Shown in pieces: positions 10,559 to 22,343 of a DNA stretch of 64,000 nucleotides. The translations under genes were made by a program, and so were the position numbers. Source of the stretch: Okapia johnstoni (taxonomy: Eukaryota; Chordata; Mammalia; Artiodactyla; Giraffidae); the NCBI GenBank assembly GCA_024291935.2, contig CM044321.1:66458985-66522984 (forward strand), in the 5' to 3' direction. Within the stretch, counting starts at the first letter, position 1. Every line of letters begins with the position of its first letter. Below the pieces are notes generated by a model. It was not told the DNA's origin, searched no databases, and saw only the letters and a list, made by a program, of their open reading frames with translations.

Positions 10559-10945
10559 ACTGCATCTCCCAGTTCCTGGCCATTGACATCGGCTTGGGTT
10601 CAGACAACAGGGGGCAGTGGCAGGAGATCAGAGAAAGGATGGGAGAAAGATCAGGGTATTTCTTCCTCTGCTCCTTGCTGCGGTCATAGTCTGACTGTGG
10701 CCACCTCCTCCTCATATAGCAGCCGCTGCCAGGCAGCCCCTCCCTCCAAGACTCACGGGCTCTGGAAACATGGCCTTTGTCCCGTCAGGCTGTTGGGTGG
10801 TAACCACTTCCTGCTAATGCTGGTTCCCTGAGGGTTTGACTATTCCTAGTTATAGTTTCCTTAACTGTGTCTACACTTCTGTAAATAATCATTTTTTGGT
10901 TAAATTCTTTGGGGTAGAATTCTATTTCTTGCTAGAACCCTGACT
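10559..10945 (+). repeat. Ancient interspersed repeat, 3' end, unassigned
   Basis: The text from GGCTTGGGTTCAGACAACAG to AGAACCCTGACTGATACATT, including CTGTGTCTACACTTCTGTAA, resembles a common old mammalian repeat 3' end (…GTAAATAGT…GGGACCCTGACTGATACA). I cannot give a family name with confidence. The overlapping open frames are not genes. Confidence 0.5.
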
Positions 10946-11124
10946 GATACATTCTCATCTACTTATCCCTATATATTCTTATACCTATTTTTGTATTATA
11001 TAGAACAAGTCATCTTAGTTTACCACTAAAAGAAGAAAAAGCATAAAATATTGATCTGCGTTCACTTTACAAGATGTACAAATTCAGGGACAGAATGGAA
11101 ATGTAAATATAGGAAAGGAAGCAT

Positions 11125-11485
11125 GTTAGTCAGGGCTATCTGTAGAAACAGAACCAGTAGGAGAGGGAGAGAGAAAGAAAGAGTGAGAGAGGTTTATGTG
11201 TTATAAAAAAAAAATTGGTTCCATGATTATGGAGGCTGGCAAGGCCAAAATCTACAGGTGGGCTGGCAGACTGCAGACCCAAGATGGTGCCAATGAAGTC
11301 CAAAGGCAGTCTTCCAGAGAATCCCCCCTTGCCCAGGGACATCAATCTTTTCGTTCCACTCAGGCCTTCGACCGCGTGAGTGAGGCCCACCCATAACATG
11401 AAGGACAACCTGCCCCATCCAAAGTCCACCGATTTAGATGTTAATCTCACCCCAAAACACCTCCAATAGACACATAAAATTAACC
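11125..11485 (+). repeat. Ancient interspersed repeat, unassigned
   Basis: Text GTAGAAACAGAACCAGTAGG, a GA-rich stretch, then ATGATTATGGAGGCTGGCAA and ACACATAAAATTAACCATCA is that of a common mammalian repeat ending in AAGTTGACACATAAAATTAA. Class (L1 3' end or LTR) not decided. Open frames at 11136-11450 fall inside it and are chance. Confidence 0.5.
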
Positions 11486-12781
11486 ATCAAGAGGACCTAG
11501 GAGATCTCAATAATCAGGAAGTAACTGGGCCAATTAAAAAGTATTTTTAGTGTTATTACAGCGAGTAGCATCCTGAACATAGCTAGCCATTTCCCTGGCT
11601 TTTGAACACATGTGGGGCACGTTCTTGCTTGATCAGGTCATTTATTCAGATGTGGGAAAGAAGGCTTTTGTTCATCTGAGTAGAATGAAACACAAACATA
11701 AACACTCACAAAAAGACACACATTATGTTTTTTATTTGTGCCACTTAAATAGCTCAAGCCTAGTGCCTCCTGACACCGACAAAGCCCTCCTCCTGGAGTT
11801 AAGTGTCACTGTCCTTCCACACAAACCGGGCAGCACAGAGGCGCAGCATGGAGGCAGCAGGACCCAGCGTGCGGAAGGCTCCGTGTGGATGGGTTTAGAG
11901 CAGATGAAATGCACTCTCTCAAGCTTGGTAAACATCTGGCCAAACATATAGTTATCCTCGAAGTTCACTCTTTAGATGAGGCCCGATGCTTTTAATCTTT
12001 ATAATTAGAGTAGGCAACAATGTGTTTTTAATCTTCTGAATCAAATTTTCTTTTGTTTCATAGGCACTAAATGACAGTTCTCCCAAAATCTGCATAGAGG
12101 AGGAAACTAATCACTCATGTAGAAAAAACTATTTTATGAGACTCTGGTGTGTGGGGAGGGTAAGGGGCACTGGGATGAGAATCTTCATTTAAAAGAGATA
12201 AAATGGCTAATTTTAAAAGAAGGACTTAAAATGAATAGAAGTCTCCTTCCTAATCTCTTCTCTACCATGTTAGCTTCCATTCAGGCAAGTGAAACGGTGG
12301 CATCATCGTTTCAAACAGGACTCAGAACGCAACGCCATCCCTCAGGTCGTTTTTTATACCCAAAGCACTGTCCCAAGTGCCAAAGTAGTTTTTCCCCTAA
12401 TATGGAACTTAATGTTGTCACACTATTTTTTATCAAGAAAAGGTGTTAATTTTGTGCCCTGCCAACTTCTTTATACCAGAGCTATGGTATAGGATGGTAG
12501 GAAATTTTAACAGTTTCTCTCTGAGGTTCTATAGCCGTAGAGTTTAATGGTGCAGCATTGGAAGTGTCAAGGTGTTCCCCTTTCTGTCCAGTGCAGAAAA
12601 CACTAGTGGATAACACTGATGATAAAGGGACTAAGATATAGACCCTTTTGCATCAATAAGGCCCCATTAATCCACCTCTTTTCCCCCTGCTCTGAACACT
12701 AAAGGAAGAGACTTCTGACATCTTCTTCAAGGATAGAGGAACTGCTTGCCTTACGTTTTCATGTCAAAAGGAGGTTGCATC
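11486..12781. other. Single-copy DNA
   Basis: No recognisable repeat or gene. The open frames at 11610-11951 and 12147-12492 have no motif, no splice context worth noting and no compositional signal. Confidence 0.5.
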
Positions 12782-12792
12782 AAAAAAGATAT

Positions 12793-13141
12793 ACTCTAGG
12801 ACTTCCCTGGTGGTACAGTGGATGGGAGTCTGCCTGCCAATGTAGGGGTCGTGGGATCGATCCCTGGTCTGGGAAGATTCCACATAGCACAGGGCAACTA
12901 AAGCCTGTGCGCCACAGCTATTGAGCCCTTTCTCTAGAGCCTGCGAGCCACAACTAAGGAGACCCTATGCAGCAACTACTGAAGCCTGAGCGCCTAGAGC
13001 CCATGCCTCACAAGAGAAGCCACCACAATGAGAAGCCTGTGCACCACAACCAAGAGTAGCCCCCACTCTCCGCAACTAGAGAAAGCCCTCACACAGCCAC
13101 AAAACACAGCGCAACCAAAAACCAATAATCAATTATATTTA
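12793..13141 (+). mobile_element. CHR-1 SINE with target duplication
   Basis: A full-length composite of about 350 bp: tRNA-related head (GGACTTCCCTGGTGGTACAG, B-box GGGATCGATCCC), then the repetitive CCACAACTA / GAGCCC modules, CAACTAGAGAAAGCCC, and a tail. The 11-bp duplication AAAAAAGATAT flanks it (12782-12792, 13142-13152). Confidence 0.9.
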
Positions 13142-13774
13142 AAAAAAGATATGCATACTCCAAATATAAAATAGTACAGTCACTATGGGAAACAGTTTGG
13201 AGGCTCCTCAAAAACTTAAAAATAGAATTACCATATGATCCAGTAATTTCTGTGTATATACTCCCAAAATTGAAAGCAATGTCGTGGAGAGATAATTGTA
13301 CACACATGTTAATAGCAGCACTATTCACAACAGAAAAAAGATATAAACAATCAAGTGTCTATTGATAGATGAACTAAGTGTAGTAAGACATGCAATGAAA
13401 TATTATTCAGCTTTAAAGAGGAAGGAAACTCTGATACATATAATAACATGGATAAAAATTGAAAACATTATGCTAAGTGAAATAAGCCAGACACAAAAGG
13501 ACAAATATCGTATGATTCCACTTACATGAGATACTGAGAGTACACAAAATCATAAAGACAGAAAGTAGAATGATGGTTGTCAGGGTTTGGAAGAAGGGGT
13601 GAGGGGTTATTGCTTAAAGGGTACAGAGTTTCACTTTGAGATGATTTAAAAGCTCTGGAAATTGATAATGGTGATGGTGGTATGACATTGTGAATGTACC
13701 TTATGTCAATAACTATACACATAATAATTAAAATGGTAAATTTTATGTTATATATATTTTACCACAATTACATA
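13142..13774 (+). mobile_element. L1M LINE 3' end, sense
   Basis: Sense-strand L1 3' sequence with TACCATATGATCCAGTAATT, GCACTATTCACAACAG, GAAATATTATTCAGCTTTAA and the terminal GTAAATTTTATGTTATATAT. Ancient L1M type. The CHR-1 sits at its 5' edge. It ends in the AT repeat that follows. Confidence 0.85.
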
Positions 13775-13792
13775 TATATATAATATATACAC

Positions 13793-13850
<58 letters not shown>
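13775..13850. repeat. (TA)n microsatellite
   Basis: Impure AT repeats to 13795, then an almost pure TA run of about 54 bases at 13797-13850, joined to the L1 3' end. Likely length-polymorphic. Confidence 0.95.
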
Positions 13851-13852
<2 letters not shown>

Positions 13853-13855
13853 AGT

Positions 13856-14639
13856 GGGCTTCCCTGGTGGCTCAGATGGTAAAGAATTTGCCTGCACATG
13901 GAAGCAATCTAGATGTCCATGGGCAGACGAATGGATGAGAAAGTTGCGGTACATATACACAATGGAATATGACTCAGCTATAAAAGAACACATTTGAGTC
14001 AGTTCTGATGAGGTGGATGAAACTGGAGCCTAATATACAGAGTGAAGTAAGTCAGAAAGGGAAACACCAATACAGTATATTAACGCATATATATGGAATT
14101 TAGAAAGATGGTAAGAACAGTCCTATATGCAGGGCAGCAAAAAAGACACAGATGTAAAGAACAGACTTTTGGACTCTGTGGGAGAAGGCGAGGATGGGAT
14201 GATTTGAGAGAATATCATTGAAACATGTATGTTACCATATGTGAAACAGATGACCAGTGCAAGTTGATGCATGAAGCAGGGCACTCAAAGCCGGTGCTCT
14301 GGGACAACCTAGAGGGATGGGGTGGGAGGGGAGTTCAGGATGGGGGACACATGTGCACCCATGGCTGATTCATGTCAATGTATGGCAAAAACCATCACAG
14401 TATTGTAAACTAATTATCATCCAATTAAAATAAATTAATTAAAAAATTAATAAAAGAATCTGCCTGCAGTGCAGAAGACCTGGATTCAATCTGAACATTG
14501 GGAAGATCCCCTAGAGGAGGGCATGGCAACCACTCCAGTATTTTTGCTTGGCAAATCCCCATGGACAGAGGTGCCTGACGGGTTACAGTCCATGGGGTCA
14601 CAGAGTTGGACACAACTGAGTGACTAGGCACAGCACAGC
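13856..14639 (+). mobile_element. Bov-tA SINE split by a younger L1
   Basis: The head (GGGCTTCCCTGGTGGCTCAG, 13856-13896) and the body (14453-14639, through the GGTCACAGAGTTGGACACAA block) are parts of one Bov-tA. The L1 at 13897-14452 divides them. Bov-tA joins a tRNA-Glu-like head to a BovB-derived 3' tail and depends on BovB enzymes. Confidence 0.9.
13897..14452 (+). mobile_element. Ruminant L1 3' end inserted in Bov-tA
   Basis: About 556 bp of sense L1 3' end (GGTACATATACACAATGGAA, TCAATGTATGGCAAAAACCA, an A/T-rich tail), ending in AATAAAA. It is flanked by a 16-bp duplication of the SINE, AAAGAATYTGCCTGCA (13881-13896 and 14453-14468, one mismatch). This shows it jumped after the SINE. 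Confidence 0.93.
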
Positions 14640-14652
14640 ATATACATAGGGG

Positions 14653-14763
14653 TAGAAAATGGCAACCCACTCTAGTATTCTTGCCTGGAAAACTCCATGG
14701 ACCGAGAAGCCTGGCAGGCTACAGTCCATTGGGTAGCAAAGAATCATATACAACTGAGCACAT
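14653..14763 (+). mobile_element. Bov-A monomer fragment
   Basis: GAAAATGGCAACCCACTCTA through GGCTACAGTCCATTGGGT to CAACTGAGCACATAC is one Bov-A unit with changes near its 3' end. It directly follows the split Bov-tA. Confidence 0.85.
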
Positions 14764-16614
14764 ACACATGTATTTATGCTCCTAGGTCTCATTCCTGCTT
14801 ATATAGAAAAACTGCTGGCCGATTTACCTAAATTTTTTTAAAATTATAAACTGGGCTCTGGAAGGCCCCCCATTGAGGGATTCCATTATATATGATAATA
14901 CTTGAGTTACTGAAAAACTGTGTACAGTTTTCATTCTAATCTACAGTATGATTTTAGTCTTCCTCAGCTATTTCTATCGTCCTCATAAAATTGCAAGTGA
15001 AGACCCTCCCAGTTTGGGTCTTCAAAATTGGGAGACCAGTTTTGAATAAAAAGAGGAGACTAGGACCAGGTCAGCACTCATGACTGCTTCAGTCGAGATT
15101 CTGGATCCAGGTTTGACAGTTCTGAGTTGCACCTCTGTGAGTACTATGCATTTCAGCAGTAGTTAGCAATAAAGGAAACTGCCAGAGATTGACACTAAAC
15201 AAAAAAAGAGTTAAAACAACATAATAGCAAAATTACCTCATATAATGTCATTTTATAAGTAGTTCCATTAAGGATATTGGCAACATTTAGAAATAATATT
15301 CTTGTGTTTGGGTTCACTGGCACCAAAGACAATAACCATATGCATACATGCATGGTTAAACGGATTCGAGGAAAAGATATGGTCTTTCCATTCCTCTGTG
15401 GCCTGTTTAAACAACTATGCAAGCACCAGGATCCAAGAAATAATTGTCCCTCTGCTCCAAATACTATCCTAATGAGCCATAGCAAATTTGAAAACCACAT
15501 CTTTCAGTTGTGTCCAATCCAGTTGCCTGTTTGCCGACATACTCTGCCAGTTTGCTAAAACAAACTTTCCTGCTATATGAAGTCATTATCTTTAACACAG
15601 GAAGCAACTAATGGTTAGTGAAGGTTTGGAATTCTGTATTAATAACATAATATCATGAAAAATACTGTAGTAGATAAGGAAGAAAATACATCAAATAGAT
15701 CAGAATGTTTGTCAGCTCTTATCAAAACTATATCAATGTAATCCAATAATTCGTTAACAGATACTATACTGAGATTTTATTTTCCATTGTATCCTGATTT
15801 TTTTGTGTGCTTAACTACATATATTTTTTCATCCCTAGAAAGTGACTATGTTTTACGTAAGCCACTGAGTCAACTTCTTCGCCCCTCATGCATATTTTGA
15901 TCTGATTTAAAACTGATTGCCACCAATTGTGCAGACTGGATAGTGATTCTAGTCAATAAACCAGTCCTGCTGAGTTCACCTGTTTGGGTTCCATACAACC
16001 AGGGATTACTCAAATGGCTTGGGTCTGGTCATTTTTCTGGATGCTAAACTATAAATTTATTCTTTGGAAGGTGAATCAGGGTTTGTTTCATTTTTCTCAT
16101 GTCTTCCTTATACATGATTCCTCCCCTAGTCAGAAGACTGAACCCACTTACACTGTGAGTGTTTAGATCATCACAGCAACAGCCAGCCTTTGGTCCCCAC
16201 CATGAGTTTTGCTGTAGAAGTGTGGGTGTCATCCTGTAGATTTGCAGTTCCTCAAACAATTACTACCTGAAAGCAGGATATGTTATTGAAATTCGCATCA
16301 AGGATTTAAAATCCCACTAGTAGAACTATTCCTTAACAGCATGTTTGTTTGCTGTATATATAAGTGTTTCTAGTTTGTCACTTGATCAAGAATCCTGTTT
16401 AGTGTATTCCCCGCACCCCACTCACTCTACCACCAGTAAATATCAATAACTCTTCATTTATTTCATTTCAAACATCCCAGTCACTCATCCTAGTCTCAGT
16501 GCTTCTCATCAGGGGAATCATCATTTTTCATTTAGAGTATCTGAGCTATAAAAAGCAGCATTTCAAAATGACTTAACACACATGATAATTTTACATGGAT
16601 AGACTCAGACTGAG
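14764..16614. other. Single-copy DNA, 1.85 kb
   Basis: No repeat or gene recognised. The opposed small open frames at 15195-15558 overlap each other on both strands and carry no motif. Confidence 0.5.
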
Positions 16615-16735
16615 CGCTTTTGGGCACCAGGCAGCGTACCAGGCTCTGGGGACTTATGGTGACTAAAAGTAAACATGCCCTGCCCTCATGAGCTTACTGA
16701 CCTGTAGGAGAGGCACTGCCTTCATGGAAGGCAGA
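16615..16735 (-). repeat. L2-class fragment
   Basis: GGCACCAGGCAGCGTACCAG, GCTCTGGGGACTTATGGTGA and CCCTGCCCTCATGAGCTTAC fit the antisense 3' part of L2-type repeats (GTGCCAGGCACTGTGCTAGG … CCCTCATGGAGCTTAC). Confidence 0.6.
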
Positions 16736-16828
16736 GAGTATGTTTAGGGATTGACCCTTTGGGATGCAATAAACAAGGTTTTATTTACAAGGTCTGTGTA
16801 AAATATTTTCTGTAAGTATCAGTTCAGT

Positions 16829-17853
16829 TCAGTCGCTCAGTTGTGTCTGACTCTGTGTGACTCCATGAATCACAGCACGCCAGGCCTCCCTGTCCATCAC
16901 CAACTCCCAGAGTCCACTCAAACTCATGTCCATCGAGTCGGTGATGCCATCCAACCATTTCACCCTCTGTCGTCCCCTTCTCCTTCCTCCTCCAATCCTT
17001 CCTAGCATCAGGGTCTTTTCCAATGAGTCAACTCTTCGCATGAGGTGGCCAAAGTTTTGGAGTTTCAGCTTCAACATCAGTCCTTCCAGTGAACACCCAG
17101 GACTGATTTCCTTTATGATAGACTGGTTGGATCTCCTTGCAGTCCATGGGACTCCCAAGAGTCTTCTCCAACACCACACTTCAAAAGCATCAATTCTGCG
17201 GCGCTCAGCTTTCTTCACAATCCAACTCTCACATCCATACATGACCACTGGAAAAACCATAGCCTTGACTAGATGGACCTTTGTTGGCAAAGTAATGTCT
17301 CTGCTTTTTAATATGCTATTTAGGTTGGTTATAACTTTCCTTCCAAGGAGTAAGCGTCTTTTAATTTCATGGTTGCAATCACCATCTGCAGTGATTTTGG
17401 AGCCCCCCAAAATAAAGTCAGCCACTGTTTCCACTGCTTCCTCATCTATTTCCCATGAAGTGATGGGACTGGATGCCATGATCTTAGTTTTCTGAACGTT
17501 GAGTTTTAAGCCAACTTTTTCACTCTCCTCTTTCACTTTCATCAAGAGGCTTTTAGTTACTCTTCACTTTCTACCATAACGGTGTTGTCATCTGCATATC
17601 TGAGGTTATTGATATTTCTCCCAGCAGTCTTGATTCCAGCTTGTGTTTCTTCCAGCCCAGGGTTTCTCATGATGTACTCTGCATATAAGTTAAATAAGCA
17701 GGATGACAATATACAGCCTTGACGTACTCCTTTTCCTATTTGGAACCAGTCTGCTGTTCCATGTCCAGTTCTGTTGCTCCCTGACCTGCATACAGGTTTC
17801 TCAAGAGACAGGTCAGGTGGTCTTGTATTCCCATCTCTTTCAGAATTTTCCAC
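16829..17853 (-). pseudogene. BovB reverse transcriptase, two-frame remnant
   Basis: Two adjacent open parts on the minus strand, 17853-17557 (98 codons, containing the intact RYADD motif and GKGVRQGCI) and 17545-16829 (238 codons, palm to C-terminus, including the cysteine-containing VMYGCES block). A stop and frame change separate them near 17550. The upstream part is cut again by a SINE. Non-functional as it stands. Confidence 0.85.
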
Positions 17854-17908
17854 AGTTTATTGTGATCCACACAGTCAAAGGCTTTGGCATGGTCAATCAA
17901 GCAGAAAT

Positions 17909-18044
17909 CGGAGAAGGCAATGGCACTCCGCTCCAGTACTCTTGCCTGGAAAATCCCATGGACGGAGGAGCCTGGTGGGCTGCCGTCTATAGGGTCGCAC
18001 AGAGTCGGACATAACTGAAGCGACTTAGCAGCAGCAGCAGCATA
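17909..18044 (+). mobile_element. Bov-A SINE with CAG-repeat tail, inside BovB
   Basis: GGAGAAGGCAATGGCACTCC through GACTTAGCAGCAGCAGCAGC. BovB sequence continues on both sides, with a 10-bp duplication, AAGCAKAAAT (17899-17908, 18045-18054, one mismatch). Younger than the host BovB. Confidence 0.92.
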
Positions 18045-18390
18045 AAGCATAAATAGATGTTTTTCTGGAACTCTCTTGCTTTTTCAATGATCCAGCAAAA
18101 GTTGGCAATTTGATCTCTGGTTCCTCTGCCTTTTCTGAGATCAACTTGAATATCTGGAAGTTCACGGTTCACATGTTGCTGAAGCCTGGCTTGGAGAATT
18201 TTGAGCATTACTTTGCTAGCGTGTGAGATGAGTGCAATTGTGCGGTAGTTCGAGCATTCTTTGGTATTGCCTTTCTTTGGGATTGGAATAAAAACTGACC
18301 TTTTCCAATCCTGTGGGCACTGCTGAGTTTTCCAAATTTGCTGGCATATTGAGTGCAGCACTTTCACAGCATCATCTTTCAGAATTTGAA

Positions 18391-19014
18391 ACTACAGTGT
18401 TTACTATTGAAATAAGCGGATCCACACAGTTCAAACCTGTGTTGTTCAAGGCTCAGCTGGATTTAGGTACTTTAAACTGTAATAGGGACTCCATTCTCAG
18501 GTCATCCCAACCTGTAGAGGCTGAGCCTGGCCCCCGGTCCCAACTCCAGCAGATCAGTGACTCAGTGTTCCTATGGATCCTCCTGGGTAGCCTGTCCCAC
18601 AATGGCTGTTCTTACATTACCCTGAGTAAATTGTATGGAGTAATATTGGCGGGGTTTTATGACAGCAGTATGAATAGAATGAATATAAAGAAGCCTGGAA
18701 AGAATGAGGGAGGGGTGGAAGGGAAGATGATAGGAAGGAAGCAGGAGAGGGAGGGAGGGAGGAAAAAAGTCACAAAGCAGCTGAAACCAAAGAAAGAAAC
18801 CTAAGCAAAAGTGGGTAGACCAGAAGGTCAAAAAGCATGACTGCCAGAGATATGCAGTTATTGCTGCCCCAAGACAGTAAACTCCTTTCTCCATCATCTC
18901 ATCCTACTAAAGTCTACACCAAAGGGTCACTATCAATCTTTTCCCAGCAACAGTTTCCCACTGGGCATTACGTTGCCTGACTCAATTCCTCAGATATCTA
19001 TTAAATACCTCCTA
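18391..19014. other. Single-copy DNA with purine-rich tract
   Basis: No gene seen. The 18690-18790 stretch is a GGAA/GGGA-rich purine tract. The segment TCAAACCTGTGTTGTTCAAG near 18432 resembles the end of a mammalian repeat but is too short to name. The 163-codon frame at 18313-18804 spans the BovB edge and the purine tract and is chance. Confidence 0.5.
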
Positions 19015-19110
19015 GGCTCCGGGTGCTAAACACTACCTGCATTAACCCACTTAATTCCCATAAGAGCCCCATGGGGTAGGCAGGAACCCTGTAGCCCCTC
19101 ACTTAACACA
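19015..19110 (-). repeat. MIR fragment, antisense
   Basis: GCTCCGGGTGCTAAACACTA, CATTAACCCACTTAATTCCC and GAGCCCCATGGGGTAGGCAG fit the antisense core and 3' part of MIR (…GCTAAGTGCTTTACATGCATT…CTCATTTAATCC…ATGAGGTAGG). Confidence 0.65.
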
Positions 19111-20684
19111 AAGGAAATATTCAACAGGTATTTGCTGAATCAGTGGTTTCAATAAAATATCCAACATGCTGCGATGGAGCACACAGAGAACTCCATGGAA
19201 GCTGATTCAAGGGAGATCAGAGAGCTCCTGAAGGGCACAACTGTCTCCCCTCCTTCCTCCCACTGTGCAGCACAGATGGCAACAGCCAGTGTTTGTTGAA
19301 TGAATGAACAAATGTAAGGATAAATTAAAAAAATTTTTACAAACCCTCCCCGTAGACAAATCAGATTCTGTTTCAAAACTTTACTTAGTAGTTTATAATT
19401 TTAAAAATTCTTTCCATATGACAGGCTTCAATTCTGACAATGTTGCCGTTGCTGAACCTGAATAAAACATTACAGGCTCTTTCTTTTTAAAAACAAATTT
19501 GAATTTAAGCTGTTAAACAGAGCCAGCTTTCAGTAGATTTTTCTCATCTCTTCCCCTGCTGCTATATATCCTATGTCCACAAACAATGGATGAAAAACGG
19601 GAAATTTCTTCAGTTTAAAGTATACTCTTTGCATGAAAGGGAAAAAAAGGAATAAAGAAGTCTTAATGGTTTTCGCCCAACTTATTTTGGGGAGAGTTGA
19701 TGGAATTTTTTTTTTGTGCTCTTAAATAAACACAGCCTTATGTTTCTCTATAGTTTTTAATCCCCCTCCAACCAGAAGTATCACAAAGTTCTTTACCAAT
19801 TATATAGCAAAGAAATTATAGCATTATATAATGCCACAGATTGTGACAATTCAAAGTTAAATAGCAGCTTAACATACTGAAAAGTATAACAGGAAGGAAA
19901 AAGCATTAACAAGTGAGCTCATCTAGCTTATTATAGACATCAGTGCTTCAAAGTTCCACTCTATAGCAACAGCAGGAGCAGTCACCAGCTAAGACGATGG
20001 AATGTACACATTGCAAGCAAGAACCTTGAAAGCTCCTGTGCTCATGGGCAAACCGGTTTCACTTTCTTGGTAGCTGACTCGGTTCAGCATGGACTTGGCC
20101 TTCTCCCCAAATGTCCTCTGAGGTCAATATCCTCTGTTAATTTTCTTCTAATATTACATTAATGAATCAGCTGGCAAGTAGTCAAATTTCCAAAACTCAT
20201 TATAAAACTGCTTGCTGCCAGCGGTAATGGTACAGCCCTTCTTGCTGCTCCATGGTTTCTGGCATTTGAGAACAGGAAAGTGTGCTCATCGGAGCGGAAT
20301 TTTTGATTTCCATACATGGCTGACTTGTGGGGAGGGAGTGGGAATCCATTCTGTTAACAGCCTATGTTCTTCAAAACACATCTATTGTATTTCACAGACT
20401 CTTATTACCCTTTGCTGTTTGATGCTCCTTAATTTGTTAGCTGATTTCTGTCAACTTCCAGCACGTTCTAGGGATTTTGGTCTCGTCTCTGACACTGGAT
20501 GCACATGGTTGAATGAAATCAATGATATCTAGAGGGAAAGGAGCCAACATTTCTGAACATCCTCAATAGACCAGATTCACAGCCAGATGCTTTCCACACA
20601 CAAACCATGGAGCAGGTGTCACTGCCTCACTGTATGGGGGAAAAGCCCGAGACTTCACCAGATTGCATCAACCTTCCCCAGACT
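19111..20684. other. Single-copy DNA, 1.6 kb
   Basis: No gene or clear repeat. A small open frame at 20212-20532 lacks motifs. Weak antisense MIR-like text occurs near 20570-20680 (GATGCTTTCCACACACAAAC, TGTCACTGCCTCACTGTATG). Confidence 0.5.
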
Positions 20685-20785
20685 ATGGTTCACAGGGTTC
20701 ATGGATCAGAATCACCTGAAAACTTGTAAAATGCAGTTCCCTGGGCCCCACCGTAAAACTGCTTAATCAGACTATTTGGGGAGAT
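20685..20785 (+). mobile_element. MER5-like hAT fragment
   Basis: TCAGAATCACCTGAAAACTT, GTAAAATGCAGTTCCCTGGG and CCCCACCGTAAAACTG match the typical MER5A body (AGAATCACCTGGGAGCTTG…CAGATTCCTGGGCCCCACC). No transposase; MER5 is a non-autonomous hAT-Charlie element. Confidence 0.65.
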
Positions 20786-20799
20786 GCCTTGGAGATGCC

Positions 20800-22156
20800 T
20801 TCTTTCACCCAATACATCATGTCCAACTTTCAACAAAAGTTACAAGGTATCCTAAAATGCAGCTTGAAGAGATTGGGCAAGCATCAGAGAAGCACTCCAA
20901 TTATGGCAGAAATGTTGAAATTATCATTCCAGGAATTTAAACCAACTGACTTATATGCACTCTATTGGATAAGATACAATAGTCCTTAATGTGTGTGTAT
21001 GTGCCTAACAACAGAATGTCAAACTATATGAGGCAAAACTGATGGAACTCAAGGAAAAACAGGTAAATTTACTATTACATTTGGAGACTTCAATACCCCT
21101 TTCACAGAAAGGCACAGATCCAGCAGACAGAAAATCAGTAAGGACATAGTTGAACTCAACAGCAACATCCATCAACTGGACATAATTGACATCTATAGAC
21201 TACTTCATCCAACAACAACAGAACACACATTCTTTCCAAGTTCACATGGAACATTCACCAAGCCGACCATGTTCTGGGCCATAAGACACAGCAAATTTAA
21301 AAGAATAGAAATCATATGATATCTGCTCTCAGACCACAATGGAATTAAACTAAAAATCATTAGGAGAAAGATAGCTGGAAAATCCCAAAATATTTAAAAA
21401 AAAACAAGGTATAGAGTGAGAGAAAATCTTTGTAAAAGATATTATTTTTGTAAATGACATATCTGGACTTTTTAATAAAAGATATATAATTAGATATATC
21501 TAAAATGGAATGGCAAAAAAAAATACTTTAAAAATTAAACAGGAACTTTATTCAAAATGGCGGGAACAACTACTTTCCATTTAAGTAGAAAAAAGATCTG
21601 AACAGACAGTTCACCAAAGAAGATGTAAGAATGGCATACTCTTCCCATGGTGGAGCAATTGTGTGCTCCTTAATAAATTGTGGTACAGCAAACAAAGAAA
21701 TGTTATTTAGTGCTAAAAAGAAATGAGGCATCAAGCCAGGAAAAGACATGGAGGAATGTTAAATGCACATTACTAAATGGAAAAGCCCAACTTAAAAAGG
21801 TTACATACTCTGTGATTCCAACTATATGACATTCTGGAAAAGGTAAAATTCTGGAGACAATACGTTGTCAAGGGTAAGGGGAGAAGGAAGGATGAAAAGA
21901 TGGAATACAGGGATTTGGGGGCAATATAACTATTCTGTATATTATAATAATAGATGCGTGTCATTATACATTTGTGAAAACCCATACAACATACATCACC
22001 AAGAGTGAGCCATAATTAAACTTTGGACGTTGGGTGACAATGATGTTTCAATGTAGCTTCCTCTAATGTGACAAGTATGCCACTCTGGTGGGGATGTTAA
22101 TAGTGGGCAAGGCTGCGTACATGTTGGGACAGGCGGGTTACGAGAACTCTATATTT
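20800..22156 (+). mobile_element. L1M LINE, internally deleted, sense
   Basis: Three L1 parts in order: an ORF1-side fragment (TCCAACTTTCAACAAAAGTT near 20821), the ORF2 endonuclease region (CTTCAATACCCCTTTCACAG near 21090; AGACAGAAAATCAGTAAGGA; GACATAATTGACATCTATAG), and an L1M 3' end (GACATTCTGGAAAAGGTAAA near 21828 to GTATGCCACTCTGGTGGGGA). Most of ORF2 is missing. Dead. Confidence 0.85.
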
Positions 22157-22343
22157 GGGCTTCCCTTGTGGCTCAGCTGGTAAAGAATCTGCCTGCAATG
22201 TGGGAGACCTGGGTTTGATCCCTGGGTTAGGATGATCCCCTGGAGAAGGGAAAGACTATCCACTCCACTATTCTGGCCTGGAGAATTCCATGGACTATAA
22301 TGGTGTCACAAAGAGTCGGACACGACTGAGCAATTTTCACTTT
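22157..22343 (+). mobile_element. Bov-tA SINE
   Basis: GGGCTTCCCTTGTGGCTCAG, B-box GGTTTGATCCC, GGTGTCACAAAGAGTCGGAC and the end ACTGAGCAATTTTCACTTT. Inserted at the 3' end of the L1M. Confidence 0.93.

Larger units (their letters stand above)
16820..18390 (-). mobile_element. BovB, antisense, 1.4 kb plus inserted Bov-A
   Basis: This is the longest BovB here, running from the 3' terminus (CAGTTCAGTTCAGTCGCTCA at 16820) up to the region before the reverse-transcriptase core (CATCATCTTTCAGAATTTGA). It keeps YADD, and the arginine-rich block followed by an undamaged CGA codon, yet the frame is broken near 17550 and by the Bov-A at 17909-18044. No clear target duplication seen. Confidence 0.95.

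Noticed and set aside
10369..10831. Overlapping open frames of 82-106 codons
   Set aside because: They overlap on both strands and run into an ancient interspersed repeat; no domain recognised.
13796..13993. Open frame rich in Ile/Tyr
   Set aside because: Reads through the (TA)n microsatellite.
18313..18804. 163-codon open frame
   Set aside because: Starts inside antisense BovB and ends in a purine-rich tract giving Lys/Glu/Gly-rich residues; artefact of composition.
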